Below, piece by piece: positions 37,864-52,416 of a stretch of 64,000 nt of DNA (the stretch's first letter is position 1; each line of letters begins with the position of its first letter). The stretch lies in contig NC_053115.1 of NCBI RefSeq assembly GCF_010015445.1, positions 16,427,505 through 16,491,504 of the forward strand, given 5' to 3'. The position numbers and the translations under genes are program-made. This DNA is from Perca fluviatilis (taxonomy: Eukaryota; Chordata; Actinopteri; Perciformes; Percidae). A model generated the notes under the pieces. That model worked only from the letters and a program-made list of their open reading frames with translations, was not told the origin of the DNA and did no database searches.

Positions 37864-40800
37864 CTCATACTGTACTGTTTTGTGTCACCAAAAAAAGCCA
37901 CTCCACACTCACAGGAGGAGCCACTCTACACAATCATTATTTGATCTTCAGTGTCCCTTCAAGCAGCGAAACAAAGCCTAGAGCTTAGCGTCTTTCTCTG
38001 GCATTAGCACTCCACAGTCAAAACAGCTGGAGCCTCGCAACGATCAGGCTGAACCATGGGAAGGATTGCGAGTATACGGTAGGGTTGATGAAAACACGTC
38101 ATGGAATGGATTTGCTCTACTGATCCTGCACATTTCAGAAGAAAGACCTTTTTTTATTGACCATCAACTGGCAAAGATGAAGGAAAACAGGGACAAAGAC
38201 TGTGGTGGTCCCGAGTTGGGAGGCATCTGCTGCGTCATGGGCTATGGGCGACTGGAATATGGCCTACTGCAGATGCATAATACATGCATCCATTAGAAGC
38301 CCTCCTCCTGCACTAACCTTTGTACTCCGACACACGCACACATGTACAGGTACACAGACAGAAGAATAGAGGAAAAAGGGGTCACTAAATTATGGATTGG
38401 TGCAGCAAAACATTGGCAAAAAGATGTGGAATAGGTATAACATGGTATAAAGATATGGACGATATGGAAGATATGGAAAAACATGCTCAGTAAACCAGAC
38501 AGTGAGGCGTCATTTCCTTTCTAATTTGGCCATCCAATCATGTTGTCCATAGCTTTTCGAACTTCTCAAAAACTCTCTATTATTTAAGAGTGGCAATTTT
38601 GTGCTTTACTGTGGATGGTGATGTTTCGAAAAAGAATGATATATGCCTCCTTACAGAGTCTAAACAGAGCTTAAATGCTAACATAGTTGACCACACAACA
38701 CTGAACTATAATTATGTTAACAATATCCTGTCAGATAATTTCATAACCATAATAGACCGATGTATTCAACGTTCTTCGTACTACAGATTTGTTTGTTCTT
38801 TTATGTGTTTGTTTGTTTGTTTAGATTCCCATTAGTTGCTGTAACAACGACAGTAGCCATTCTTGCTGGGGTCCACATAATGCATCTATAATGCTTATAA
38901 TAAAAATACTTGTTCAAGATTCTGACAACAGAAACATGCATCAATTAAAAGGTTCAGCTATATTGAAACACAAATAAATGATCATAGAAAGTAGGAGGTG
39001 AAAAAACAACAACTTAAACCTGCGGAGACCTTACCAGATGACACTGCAATAAACTATTTTGAAAAAGGCCTTTATTTGCCATTTCAGTAAGGGCAGAAAA
39101 CCTTTTGAAAGAATCTGAAAACCTCTGCTGTGGATGCAAGTCATTTACACATATAACCAGAATTATTAGGTTTATGCACCTGTTTGAGGACATGGCAGTC
39201 CACAAAGTCACCAGCCTCCCAGTCTGGTCGGGGATAATTACTCTGGACTGAAAGGCCATCGATCAAAGAGCAGACGCATACAGGCGAGCAAGGCTGCCTG
39301 AGATGACTGGCCTTCTCACAGCTCTAAAAATCAGAAGCTACCAGGCCTTGAAGCCTGCAGACATGAAAGGCCTGACCAGACCAATGGACCTGACCTAGCC
39401 AGAGCAAACAAACATCGCCGCTCAGCATTTCAACTTAAGTTTAAATGAGACACTCTGAATCCAATTTTAAAAACTTTCAGATAAAAGCTGTTCTCTTTCA
39501 ATATTAACTTTAAAGCTGAATATAAAGTTAAGCAAATATAAAAATATATATATATTTTATATTTATATATTTTATATATCATGACACTAAATTGTGTGTA
39601 CTTTGCAGCACTCAACTCAGTAAAAATAATGAATTATCTAATCTTTCAAATGCTTGAACAAATGTATTTTTCCCAAATTAATCTAATGTTTAAAACTGGA
39701 CTGACATTGGCATTAGGATTAAAGAAGAAGAACCTAATTAAGTAAGTTCCTTCCTTTTAGGGAGGGAAATGAAGGTTTTTAGGATTTAACTTATGAATAA
39801 CTGCATGAAGTTAATAGCTAAATGATTCCAGTTCAGTTATAAAAGCACTCGCTCAACGTGTTTCTGCCCTGCTTTTGTTCAAGTCTTGAAAGGTTAATTT
39901 GTCAAACTGGAGACGCCTTACCAAACACTTGACAGATCCACATTTCAAACAAGGATCTGAAAATGTGTTCATCAAGCGAACTGATAATGTACTGTGTAAG
40001 TTACAATTGGCTACATGAAATGATGAATGGTATGAAATCAACCAGTCTAAAGTGTGCCAGAGATTGAAGAGGAAGGGAATAAAATGTGTCAAAAGAGCCT
40101 GTGATAAACCACAGTAAACAGACAGGAAGTTTATTCCATCTCTGTGTCGCTATAGCAACATAAAAAATTTTTTTTTTAAAAAGCACAGGAAATGAAAAGA
40201 GGAGGGGTGAAATGGGAGGATTCTCAACGATTCACACATTTTCCTCAGAGCATACAAGCTGAAACTTGCTTTGCTGACACCTTTCACTGAATGAAATCAT
40301 TTGAGTTGACTTGTCACTTCATGAAGATGTTAAGGAAGTTAAGAGCCTCAACATTCACACAGATCTGATTCTGAATTTGCTGGACGAAAAGAAAAGTTAG
40401 GAGTTGCTGGTGAAAAGAACACTCTTTATTCTGGTTCTTATACGGTCATTTAAAATGCTAATAAAAGCTCTGTTGTAGATTGGTGATGATGGTTTAGGTG
40501 AGTGAAACCGAAGCAGAGGGACCGACACAGAGCTGTAGCGGAGCCAAAGTAGCGCACTTTTTAAATCATCAACTTTATTGGTTATCAGGCAAATAAAACA
40601 GATAATCTGCAAACTGCAAAAAAAACAAAGTTTGTCTGGTGTGGGTGCCATGGATATGGAAATGCTGTGTGATCGCAGAGAGGAGGCAAGCTTGAGAAAC
40701 TGAAAATCCCTTGTTGGTAAACAGCCCTGAGCAGACCAATGAGCCTCTGCCTCTTGTGAAGGAAATGTCTGCAAGCACCTTGAGATATTGTATCACAACA

Positions 40801-43800
40801 TCGCAGAAGCTTATCAAGATTTCTGAATCAAAGCTATAATAATGAAAGAAGTATGGGTGTTAACAGAGATCATATCCAGATATCCCTGTACCAGTTTCAG
40901 CTAAAAATGAGACTTGTGCAGGCACCAGTGAGAAACCTTGACATGGTCCTGTGTCCTCATTTCCAGATACTGTAGGCCTATTTAGTCAACAACATTTGTC
41001 AATCAGACATTAAAAATGAGTCTCCTTACTTCACTAGCAGACTTATGATTAAAGAAATGGGTTCTTTGCCATGTGCACTGGAACCAAACATGCATGCAAG
41101 GACATAACATCAATGACATGACGTTAGTTTCAAAGAAATGTCCTGCTCACCACCCATGGAGAATGTCCTACCTGCAGCAAATGACAATTTATAACCAGAA
41201 GAACAACCTTGAGTTGTCCTCACAAGTCAGCAGGCCATTACCGGTCAGCTGTCCACTATCAAGACATTGCATGACACCTTAACCAAAACAGCAGGGAGGA
41301 TGGCTGGTGACACGGTCTACACGGGCAGTTTCTCTCCTTTGCAGATTCATTAAAGATGCTTTTCGCTTTCAATCATTCAAACCTAGAAGCTGGTGGACAG
41401 TCGCACTTTTCTTATACAACGTGTACAAAAAAAGTGCCGTTAAACTTTTAAATTAAAGCTTTTTATTTATTTATTTTTTAAAAGGTTTCAGCTAGGTTTC
41501 TAATCACAGAATATCCTCGACAATAAAGTGTTGAATTTGCATTAACACAGAGCTAACCTTGTACATGGTTTATCCAACTTGTTTTTCAGCTGCTCTTTTT
41601 TGGCAGGTTTTTTTTTCCAAAGAAACTCTAGGGGCGTTACCCTGTGCTTTAACCCCCCGTAGATTTTATTGACATTTTTAAGACTGACCCACAATAACCT
41701 GTGCGCTCTTCTCAACGCTCATTGTGCTATGACTATTAACCATTGCATATCCTCTGCATATACTTTTTCTGATCATGCCATTCATTACTATACATGTGCT
41801 ACAGATACTGCTTTACAATGCTTTACAACCTCCTGTACACTTTGCCACTTTACAGCCTCATGAATTCTCTCCGTTCTATGACTGCCGTAACCTTTTCAGG
41901 CCGTTACTGCCACTCTGCTATCTCATGGTTCACTAGTCATACATTACTGTGCCATAATAAAGGAACAGACTACATATGATATATGCATGTATATTCTACA
42001 TAAAGTGGTGGGCATAACCTACACACTGACCTTTTGCAGCATGTATTTTACAGCATTGTCTAAAACATCAAGTTTACTTTTCATGCGTTTAGAAAAATAT
42101 GTGCTTTTGATTGGCGTTTGTACTACACAGGTTAGTAAGAAACCTTTCTCTGTCAGTGCTTTCTCTCCAAATCTGTTTTCAATCCATGCAGATATTTCTA
42201 GAATCCCATATCTTGCATGAGACACCAATACGTGACTGCAGTTTTGCAATAAACACAATAGATCAGCAGAGAAAAAGCTATGCATTCACTGAACACTGCT
42301 GGTACCGATCACTTTTCTACCATTATACCATAGAGCACTGTACACACAAGAAGAGAAATGCAGGAGATGGACTGAGAAAGATAAAAAAAAAAAGTAAGCA
42401 GTCGTTTACCTCTCCGATGCAGCACAAAGTGGCCCAAGTTTTAGAAAGTATCTACGTGTGGCATGCCATCTATCCAGCACAAATAACTTGGGTAAGTCTC
42501 AACATTACAGACTCCTGGAGCTCAGCACACAGTCCCCAGGAAGACTAGCTGTGTTTAAGGGCACAGCTAATGGGGATCCTATAATAAACTAAATTAAACA
42601 AAAGTGTCACTTAAGTTGCCTCTGAGATTCAGGACAAATCATCTGTGTTAACAACGGTGCAAGTACTGACAGAAGCTGCCGATCAGCATCAGATTAGAGA
42701 CCTAAATTACCTGAAAAAGGACACAGTCACAGTCAGGCCGTTTAGAGGTTTCATTTTAATACCACTTAAATTAATTTCACAAGGGCTGAAAGACGGTACC
42801 GACATGATGGCAAATTAGCCTCCAATATTGACTTCCTAGGTGTCCATTTTGGCTCGAGATTTCTTTGAATATTTTTTACATTCAAACAATAGTTATGTAA
42901 ACGTTGACCCAGGGAGAGTGAGCAACTATCTAAAGAAATGTCAAGCGTGACAAAAAATAAAAATACATTCATTATGAGTAGTTTCCATAAGAAACATGAC
43001 TACCACTGGAAACCTAAATGTAGTAATTTTATTTTCAAATCAAAGTCATCAAATAAGTGTGGACTACACTATTCCAGCTAAAGTTGAGGGATGACTCCAT
43101 TGAAAAACATATTCCTGCACTACAGTATTGAAAATGTAGGCATAAATCAACTCGGTGTACCATTGCTGCGTGTGGGATTGTAATGCGTGTGACTGTGTGA
43201 GTACTTCACAGGAATACAGAGCACCACCACTCTCACAGAGACCTCTTGTGTGTGCGCATTGCCCCTGAACCGGCATGTCTACCAAAGCCTCGTTGCGGCT
43301 TTGTTTGGCTTGCTTTCCTTTTGTTTATTCCACTTCCTTTCAGGTTCCTCTCGCTGCAGCTGACCAGAGAGATGGCCCCAGACTCCGAAGGAGGGAGTGT
43401 AAAATACTCAAAAAAGTGGGAGAGAAACAAACACCAGACAAACAAGCGCTCTGTAAAGTAAATCCGGTTTAGAATGGGACAGGTGTAATTGATAAATACC
43501 AGATGACATGGCAGAGAAACAAAAGCTCTCCGAACAAGTGCTTTATGTTTGACAGTTTGTTAAGCGCAAACAACCGACGCGGCCCTTTCTCACTGACAAA
43601 TAAACTGTAACTGGGATTGAAATCTACACAAGTTTTTGATCACACCTGATAAAATATGTACAAGAAAGTTCATGTTTTTCTCATTATAGGAATGAAAATG
43701 CCAGTAAATCCTTAATCTGTTGTGATCATTTGAATAGCATCTAAGTAACCCAGCTGTAACATAAATGTCCATTTGTGCTTCTACTCCACAAATGGAAAGG

Positions 43801-44280
43801 TCGGTCTTCAAGGAATCCAGTTAAAGTGTGTGAAAAAACAGAAGTACTGGGTGAACAGAATAGCATAGTAAGCAATAGCTAGCAGTAATATGAATAACAC
43901 AACAAATCGAAATGATACCAACCTACACTGTACAAATATAGCACCAAAACGATGATTGTAAAGTTGTAATACACCAGAAGTTATGAACACTGTCGTGTAG
44001 AAAAAAACAAAACAAAAAATAACACAACAACCCCAAACAATTTAAATATACACATATTATAAATAGTTAACTAATTAAATATCTATATTTATCCAATTTA
44101 ACAATATTTGGTAAATTACACATACTTAAAGTGTCATTAATATTTGAAGTGTGCAAAGTATGTGAAACTAGTAAGAAAACTAAAAGTCATCATAAATGAA
44201 AACACCATAACTTATACCACATCCCTACATTATCATAACCGATAGGAATGATGGCCCAAACTACGAAAATAGGACCCAAG
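37864..44280. other. Long intronic stretch without recognised genes
   Basis: About 6.4 kb of AT-rich sequence in which I see no exon, complete element or RNA gene. The many short ORFs, up to 145 codons at 42111-42548, show no domain and no splice support. Confidence 0.5.
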
Positions 44281-44288
44281 TCAGAATA

Positions 44289-44309
44289 ACACACACACAC
44301 ACACACACC

Positions 44310-44364
<55 letters not shown>

Positions 44365-44397
44365 CCACACCCACACCCACACACCACACCACACACC
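44289..44397. repeat. (CA)n tract with ACCCAC variants
   Basis: CA repeats to about 44361, then a degenerate CCACAC/ACCCAC tract. Confidence 0.93.
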
Positions 44398-44859
44398 TCC
44401 ATTGCTGTAAGTGACATCCTCCCAGCTGGTTATAGTGCCAAAACAGACCTGTTTGCTTTCAAAACACACTCTGCTCCAGTGATAATCTCCATAGTAACCA
44501 GAGAGCTGGAACCCTAAGCTATCTGGAAATTTCCACATGTTAACAAGTACAGTTCACTGAAGCCAACATGCACGAGACATCGGAGATTGGGTGATGACAA
44601 GATAGTGCAGATTCATGTATTAAGATTATTTCATTGTTTTAACACTGTTACACTAAGAGCAAAGCCTTAGAAGAGTTGACTCTGAACGACGAAAACATTT
44701 CCTTGACAACGCAGCCTGGCGACAGGGCCTGCTGGCTTCATCCAGGAGATGGCCTAAAGAAAAGGTGGAGATAAGGTCTCTTTGCTGAGTGCATGTAACT
44801 GTTTTTTTACCTGTATTTATCCAGGGGTAGAGTCACTGAGCATGAACGCTCTTTTAAAA

Positions 44860-45160
44860 AGGTACTTTATTGTCACATACACATACATGTAGCAAAATTC
44901 ATTCTCTGCATTTAACCCATCCCTCAAGGGAGCAGTGGGCAGCCATTTATAGCACCCGGGGACCAACTCCAGATCTGAGCCAGTGACTGGGGAACCTAGT
45001 ACATGTTTTTTGACGGTGAGGGGAAACCGCAACACCCGGAGGAAACCCACGCAAACATGGGGAGAACATACAAACTCTACACAGAAAGGGCCGGAACGAC
45101 CTGGATTTGAACCCAGAACCTTCTTGCTGTGAGGCCACAGTGCCACCATGCTGCTTTTGC
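44860..45160 (-). mobile_element. tRNA-headed SINE or LINE-tail repeat
   Basis: On the minus strand it begins near 45160 with GGTGGCACTGTGGCCTCACA, a tRNA-like A-box region. GGTTCAAATCC, a perfect B box, follows at 45113-45103. Next comes a body with GTTCTCCCCATGTTTGCGTG and GGGTTTCCTCCGGGTGTTGC, a conserved block shared by several vertebrate SINE and L2-type families. A long ORF here is an accident of the repeat. Confidence 0.7.
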
Positions 45161-46192
45161 AGAAACGTCCTGCTCCACATTCACACTGGAAGCTGCCCAG
45201 TACAACCGCGGTCTGATGTAAAGGCCACTGGGCAGCACCAGTGGAGAAGTCAGGGGGGTTAAGGGTCTTGTTCAAAGCCAAGAAGTTAAATGCAAGTGCT
45301 GCTCTTTCACTTCCCTGCCTAGATCTATTACAACTTTTCAATCACAAGCTCAATGTAGGCCAGCGCTGTTTTCCAAAGACTGCCGCTGATGCTTTATCTG
45401 TAAATTAATATTTGTACTGCAGAAAGTACTTTTATGTAATTTATATTTACAAGTTCAATGTCTTTACCCTTCAGGCGGACAACAATGCTGGTGGCTCACT
45501 GCTTAAAAGGGGAAGTTGGCCTCAAGGGAAAAAACAAGAAATAGAAAAAGACATATTTGCAATGACCCAAAATGCTAAACTCCCTCCTCTTTCCAATTGT
45601 CTACAGGAAGTCGGAGCAAACTGCACAAGTTGCCCTCGAGGTCAAGCGGAGGCACAAAAACACAGTGCTTCAGGGATTTAAGTGGTCATATTCCAGTAAA
45701 GGTTTTATCATGCACAAAAATCATATCATCCAAAATATGGATATATCCAAACTGAGGATTTGGGGAAATAAGTGACAGCCTGGGTGTCCCCCTACAGCTC
45801 CACTGTTGATAAATCAGTGTTGTTCCTTTTTAAGCATTCCTTTTACCCCCATGTTCACAAATTTACAAGTCCGTCACAGGCCTTATATGGATCTTCTTTT
45901 CATCCTGACAATGAAGCAGAAAGATAAAATGGGCCAGCAAAAAAAAACAAAGTTTTTGCTGACTTCCAAATAGTAGGAGTAGGAGAAGCGCTTTAAGGTA
46001 GAAACTGGGGCAGAGTGCGTTTCATGTCCTGCTATAACAATTGAGTTGCCAAATAACGAGTTTCTGCTGATTCTAGAGTAGAGATAAGACTTCTTTTTTT
46101 TCAGAGGGTATATCTTTTTTGTTGTTCTAACTCTGAGTAGCATTTTCAGTATTGAGAAGTGAGACTATATGCATGCACTGCACGGTTGCAAA

Positions 46193-46420
46193 TAGGGCTG
46201 GAAAATATATATAGATATTACATTCATATCGTGATATGAGACTAGATATCCTTTACCCACTTAGTCATTATGTCCACATTACTGAGGATTGTTTATATAA
46301 AATATAAGTGTGAAGATATTTTCTTAAAGCACCAATTGTCAGCCCTAGAATATCGCCGCAATCGAGGTATTTGGTCAAGAATAGTGTGATATCTGATTTT
46401 CTCCATATCGCCCAGCCCTA
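46193..46420 (+). mobile_element. hAT-type MITE, copy D, with 8-bp target duplication
   Basis: It begins TAGGGCTGGAAAATATATA and ends ATCGCCCAGCCCTA. GTTGCAAA stands immediately outside both ends (46185-46192 and 46421-46428), an exact 8-bp duplication as hAT elements make. The interior is a shortened version of copies A and B. Confidence 0.88.
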
Positions 46421-47351
46421 GTTGCAAATAAACAATTTGTTTCTTTCTCTCTGCTGTACTAACCGATGGCGTTACAGAAGAGGAAAGTGATATTTCCTCC
46501 TCTTTATCCCAAACAAGTCCATACAGAAGCCCCAGTAAACTAAGGGGCTATTCGTCTGAATAGTCAATATTTGTAGAATTTATGACCCCGCAAGAGCATT
46601 GTACTGTAAGGGACTCATCACTCAGGCTATAGCTTCTATACAGCACAGTAATCACAAAACCACAGAGAATGATTTAGAATGAGCAGAATAAAGCTGCACT
46701 GTGAGAGCACCTCTGACATGAGGACAGATTTGCTTTACAGTGTTAATAAAACCAACGTTGCTGTAAAAAGGTTTGTGTAGTGGTCCAGAAGGTCAGTCAT
46801 TTATAACCAGTGAAAGTACCAAAGGTTGTACACATCAGTTTGACAACGATATATTTCCAGCGAAGATAATTTAAAAGACTGCCGTCTTGCTAAAAATCAT
46901 GATTACATTTTCTGCTAAAGAAATAATACCTCATGGATCCCAAGGTCACAGTTGAGGTGCCACATGTTTAGTGTAAGTCTTCCCTTTGTGAGAAAACTGT
47001 TGTCATGTGCTTTCCGCGATTTCGACAGAAAACTAGAAGATAATAAGCAACAAACAAATATATATATTTATTTTATTTAGTTATTTATTTGGTTACCAGT
47101 GCATTTTAAAAAAAGGGAAAAGAGTTTAAGCTTAGTATGAAAGAACGTCACGCAAGTCTGTAACAATATTGGATGTCTCCGGGTAGGTTTATAAATGGTG
47201 AGTGGTGTCTTGACTTGTGTATAGCATTACAGTCATTAACATAGCTGATGCCGTGCTGGTGTTCATTCAGGCAGGTATCTTAGCAAATGTCTGATGTGAG
47301 AAGTAAAAAACTGTCGCATGAAGTTTGTTCGTCCAGTACACTCCCATCTGC

Positions 47352-47355
<4 letters not shown>
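46421..47355. other. Intronic stretch
   Basis: AT-rich, with nothing recognised. No exon is seen. Confidence 0.5.

Positions 47356-47437
<82 letters not shown>
47356..47437. repeat. (GT)n microsatellite
   Basis: Pure GT run of 82 bp. Confidence 0.97.
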
Positions 47438-47439
<2 letters not shown>

Positions 47440-47685
47440 AAAGGAGCAGCAAAGCACAGATTAAATCCAGTATTAATGTCACCATAAACAGACTAGACCC
47501 AAGCAGCTGAGTCATCCATCTCTCTGCTCCTTTTATTCTTCTCACTTTTCATGTAAAAGGTCATGGTTTGATCCTCAGACGAATGTTGAGTTCCTATCCT
47601 ACCTCATACTCTTTTCTATCGCACATAGGGCTGTAGCGATACACTAATCTCACGATACACGATATTCAGCTCACGATACGATATA

Positions 47686-48206
47686 CAGTACAGGCCAAAA
47701 GTTTGGACACACCTTCTCATTCAATGCGTTTCCTTTTTATTTTCATGACTATTTACATTGTAGATTCTCACTGAAGGCATCAAAACTATGAATGAACACA
47801 TATGGAATTATGTACTTAACAAAAAAGTGTGAAATAACTTAAAACATGTCTTATATTTTAGATTCTTCAAAGTAGCCACCCTTCGCTTTTTTATTAATAA
47901 GGGAAAAAATTCCACTAATTAACCCTGACAAAGCACACCTGTGAAGTGAAAACCATTTCAGGTGACTACCTCATGAAGCTCATTGAGAGAACACCAAGGG
48001 TTTGCAGCGTTATCAAAAAAAGCAAAGGGTGGCTACTTTGAAGAATCAGTTTCAGTTATTTCACACTTTTTTGTGTTTTTTGTGTTTGTGTTTATGTGTT
48101 CATTCATAGTTTTGATGCCTTCAGTGAGAATCTACAATGTAAATAGTCATGAAAATAAAGAAACACATTAAATGAGAAGGTGTGTCCACACTTTTGGCCT
48201 GTACTG
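47686..48206. mobile_element. Palindromic Tc1-type MITE nested in the hAT element
   Basis: It is inserted at TA (47684-47685 and 48207-48208). CAGTACAGGCCAAAAGT at the left is mirrored by ACTTTTGGCCTGTACTG at the right. The arms stay nearly complementary for more than 110 bp and again around TTCTTCAAAGTAGCCACCCTT, so most of the 521 bp can fold. The centre carries TCAGGTGACTACCTCATGAAG, as in Tc1-like 3' regions. The family is known from fish. Confidence 0.88.
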
Positions 48207-49309
48207 TATATCACGATATTCAGCCAACGATACGATTCGATATAATTCGATACACTTACATCATTTTCTGAAAGATTTAAAGGGGACAGAGTGATTTTGG
48301 TGACATCTTGTAAGTGTTCCATTTACTTGGATTTAATTATTTGAACTGAAAACATCAATTACACAATATATGTCTCTGACTGGACAGAGTGTCTACAGCA
48401 GATCATCAACTACATTTTTTTCAGAATTTTTCTAAGCACTCTGGCGCCGGACTTTCAAATAAATAAAATAAAATGAATTTATACCTAAAACGCCTATTCT
48501 TGTTCGAAATTTTCACTTTCTTACTGAATTAATGCTATATATATATATATATTTTTTTTTTTTTACATGTATTCGTGTGAGCAAACTCCTAAAAAACATG
48601 GAAACTCCATAATGATAACTGGCTCTTTAACTAGAAAAAGATCTCAGACTAGGAGGCAGTTCACTGAGGAGTGATGGTTAAAGTCTGTGATTATGGAAAA
48701 ATTATTGTAGTATGCAGCATCCTGATTGGTGGAGAAAGAAAGGCTGTTGTCAGGTAAACATGTCACTGTCAAAGTGGCTGAAGCAAAAAGTTGACGTTGA
48801 AAAGCCCAGCTTTAATGATGAATGGACTGATAAGCAGGCTATGCACTCGTCATGTATGCCTCATTTGCAATAAAACGATGTTGTTGCAAAATAATACAAC
48901 CAGCATCATTATCATCACTCGAACATAACGATCGCGTCATTCACGTGCATAGCGGAGAGTTTGGTTTGTTCAGCCAACAGTGAGGTTAACAAGAATTTGT
49001 CAAAATTTCCAGATTCCCGGCAACCTAAGATAAACAGTTAGACTACAAACCAACAGCTTTTGTTTTAGCTCGTTTGTAAAAATTCGCTATTTGCAGAGTA
49101 GAGCTACGTTTGCGTAAAACAGCGCGGTGGACTGAGCAGATTGAAATATCGCTTTCTACATGTTTATGCTGGTCTACACAGGTGAGTGCATTGATAAGTA
49201 TTGACTTTCTACTCACGAAGGTTTAATTGTAGCCTATTTACAGAAAAGAGACCAGCGTGAGTTCATCTGCCCCAGCGGCCATATCGTTCCCAGTCAGGTG
49301 CTGGGACCT

Positions 49310-49382
49310 TTACGCACACACATCTCAGCTCAGATGTGTGTGTGTTTTAACGCACACACATCTCAGCTCAGCTGTGTGTGTG
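49310..49382 (+). repeat. Two-unit tandem duplication inside the hAT element
   Basis: ACGCACACACATCTCAGCTCAG(A/C)TGTGTGTGTG is present twice, about 39 bp apart. Each copy is itself partly palindromic. Confidence 0.8.
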
Positions 49383-50035
49383 GAGCTCGGGCATCACTGT
49401 ATAGAATCCCGGCATGATGTAAATACAGGGGGCTGAGTTTTTGGTCTAAATGCTTGAAATGATTAATAACAGAACACATTTTTTCCTCTTTACATTTTGT
49501 GAATTCATGATTATTCTGCGGGCCAGACTAAAAGCTTTGGCGGCGGGCCAGTTGACGTTGGCTGCTCTACAGCGACACTAGCGGCTGGCTGACCAAATCG
49601 CTCTTCCTGCAACGCCAACGGGGGTAAACACGGGGGATTTGAATGGGACTTATGTATCGATACTCGCGGCTTAAAAATCGATACTTTCTTGGGGAAAAAA
49701 ATATCGATTTATATCGCAGAATCGATAAAATTGCTCAGCCTTAATCGCACAGTAACCTTCAGGAGTCCTCTGTGAGAAACATGTCTGAGGAGGAAAAAAA
49801 AGACACTTTAGTGTCTGTCATTAGTGACAGTTAGAGAATGACAAAACTGAAAATGAGTCAAATCAGAATAAAGTACAAAATCAGAAGGAAGAGTAAGGCA
49901 TCAATGGATTGTTTATTTTGGCAGCAGCAGCTCAGAGCAATAACTCATAGTGCTTCTGTGGTCTGACCCTGCTCACTTCCTGCCTTAAAGGAAACACGCT
50001 GCACAGCCCCAGCCCTGCCCTTCCTGTTCCCTCTG

Positions 50036-51082
<1,047 letters not shown>

Positions 51083-51770
51083 TTAAAGTGATGGTTCGGA
51101 GTAATTTACCCTAGGGTCCTTTGCACCACGACCTCGAGCCAAACACCCCCCCCAGAAGCTTTTTTCACCTGGGTCTAACATTGGGCGAGTTAGCGTAGAG
51201 TAGCGTTAGCCGCTGAATAGCTTAGCGCGGGGCTAATGGACCCACGTTTGTATCTCTTAAATGACTAATAATGCCCGAAATGATACCAAAGGTCTACACT
51301 AGTACATATAGGTTATGTACTCATAAAACAATGGATTGGAAAGTTTGTAAGTACACCAGAAGTTTATGTAAATAACACTTGCCTGCTGGCTTCTGCTCTC
51401 TGCTGCTGCTGTTGTTGCTGCTGTGAGTCTAACTGCAGGTAGCAGCAGCAGCAGAGAGCAGAAGAGAGCAGGCAAGTGTTCATAAACTTCTGGTGTACTT
51501 AAAAACTTTCCAATCCATCGTTTTATGAGTGCATAACCTATTTGTACTAGTGTAGACCTTTGGTATCATTTCGGGCATTATTAGTGGGGTCATTTAAGAG
51601 ATACAAACATGGGTCCATTAGCCCCGCGCTAAGCTATTCAGCGGCTAAAGCTACTCTACGCTAACTCGCCCAATGTTAGACCCAGGTGAAAAAAGCTTCT
51701 GGGGGGGTGTTTGGCTCGAGGTCATGGTGCAAAGGACCCTAGGGTAAATTACTCTGAACCATCACTTTAA
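51083..51770. mobile_element. Near-perfect foldback MITE, TTAA-flanked
   Basis: TTAA at 51083-51086 and 51767-51770 bound two arms of roughly 330 bp that are reverse complements with few differences. Landmarks on both sides are AGTAATTTACCCTAGGGTCC, ATTGGGCGAGTTAGCGTAGA (mirrored) and GATACCAAAGGTCTACACTA (mirrored). The spacer is a short CTG/CAG-rich centre near 51401-51455. There is no coding content. TTAA suggests the piggyBac or Kolobok superfamilies. Confidence 0.92.
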
Positions 51771-52416
51771 AATGTTAAAATTATGAACAGTACTTAAAAA
51801 TGTAAACTATTTACTGTTGCTGGAAGCTGTAAAATTCAGCAACCAGCCTTCAACCAAACTCCGATCAATATAAAACAAATCACAACAAACACTATAGGCA
51901 ATTTCAGATATGCAGCCTATAGTATTAACGGTTTGGCTCTGCAGGCATTACAATTAAAGTGGCTGATCTCTTCAATTTAACTGGCACAGCTCAGCCACCG
52001 ACTGACGGCAAAACATGCAGCGCAGCAATTTAACACTCCAACACTTTATTTAAACTATTCTCTCCTCAAGCTCCTTCCTTCACAGTACTGTCCATCATTC
52101 CATTCATTTATCTTCCTGTTCAGTTGGAAGACACCTATATTTGTGAATTCCCTTCGCTTTTCATCTTTATTAGTTTGTTCCACACACTGCAGCCCATTTG
52201 TCCTTTCCTTCACATTTATATTAGAATTCTCAGGACTGAGGAAAGCTGAGCCATTCCAGAGCAAGCCACCATCTCTCATACACAACAACTGGCTGACAGG
52301 CAGCTCGTCAAACTCTAGCAGCTTGCTGAAATCTCACAATAAAAAAACAACACATCAGTAAAGATATATGCATTAAGTTCTTCCCACCATAATTTACAGT
52401 GACTTGTGTTTGTATA

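Larger units (their letters stand above)
47626..49743. mobile_element. hAT element with exact 8-bp target duplication
   Basis: The ends TAGGGCTGTAGCGATA and, on the other strand, TAAGGCTGAGCAATTT are inverted repeats. ATCGCACA stands directly outside both (47618-47625 and 49744-49751). Without the nested insert it is about 1.6 kb. The interior has CGATACGATAT-type subterminal motifs at both ends and a near-duplicated segment, ACGCACACACATCTCAGCTC, at 49312 and 49351. No intact transposase is visible, so it is non-autonomous. Confidence 0.85.

Noticed and set aside
42111..42548. Plus-strand ORF of 145 codons
   Set aside because: No recognisable domain and unlike any family I know; the composition is that of surrounding intronic DNA.
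44860..45160. Functional tRNA gene
   Set aside because: The A- and B-box-like blocks are part of a SINE head; no cloverleaf with matched acceptor stem is apparent.
44817..45341. Minus-strand ORF of 174 codons, the longest in the window
   Set aside because: Most of it is the tRNA-headed repeat; the tRNA-like boxes and known SINE block explain the sequence.
52160..52197. Possible gnai2 exon 1 (minus strand reads Met-Gly-Cys-Ser)
   Set aside because: After four codons it departs completely from the Gi N-terminus, and no donor follows at the required 118 bases.
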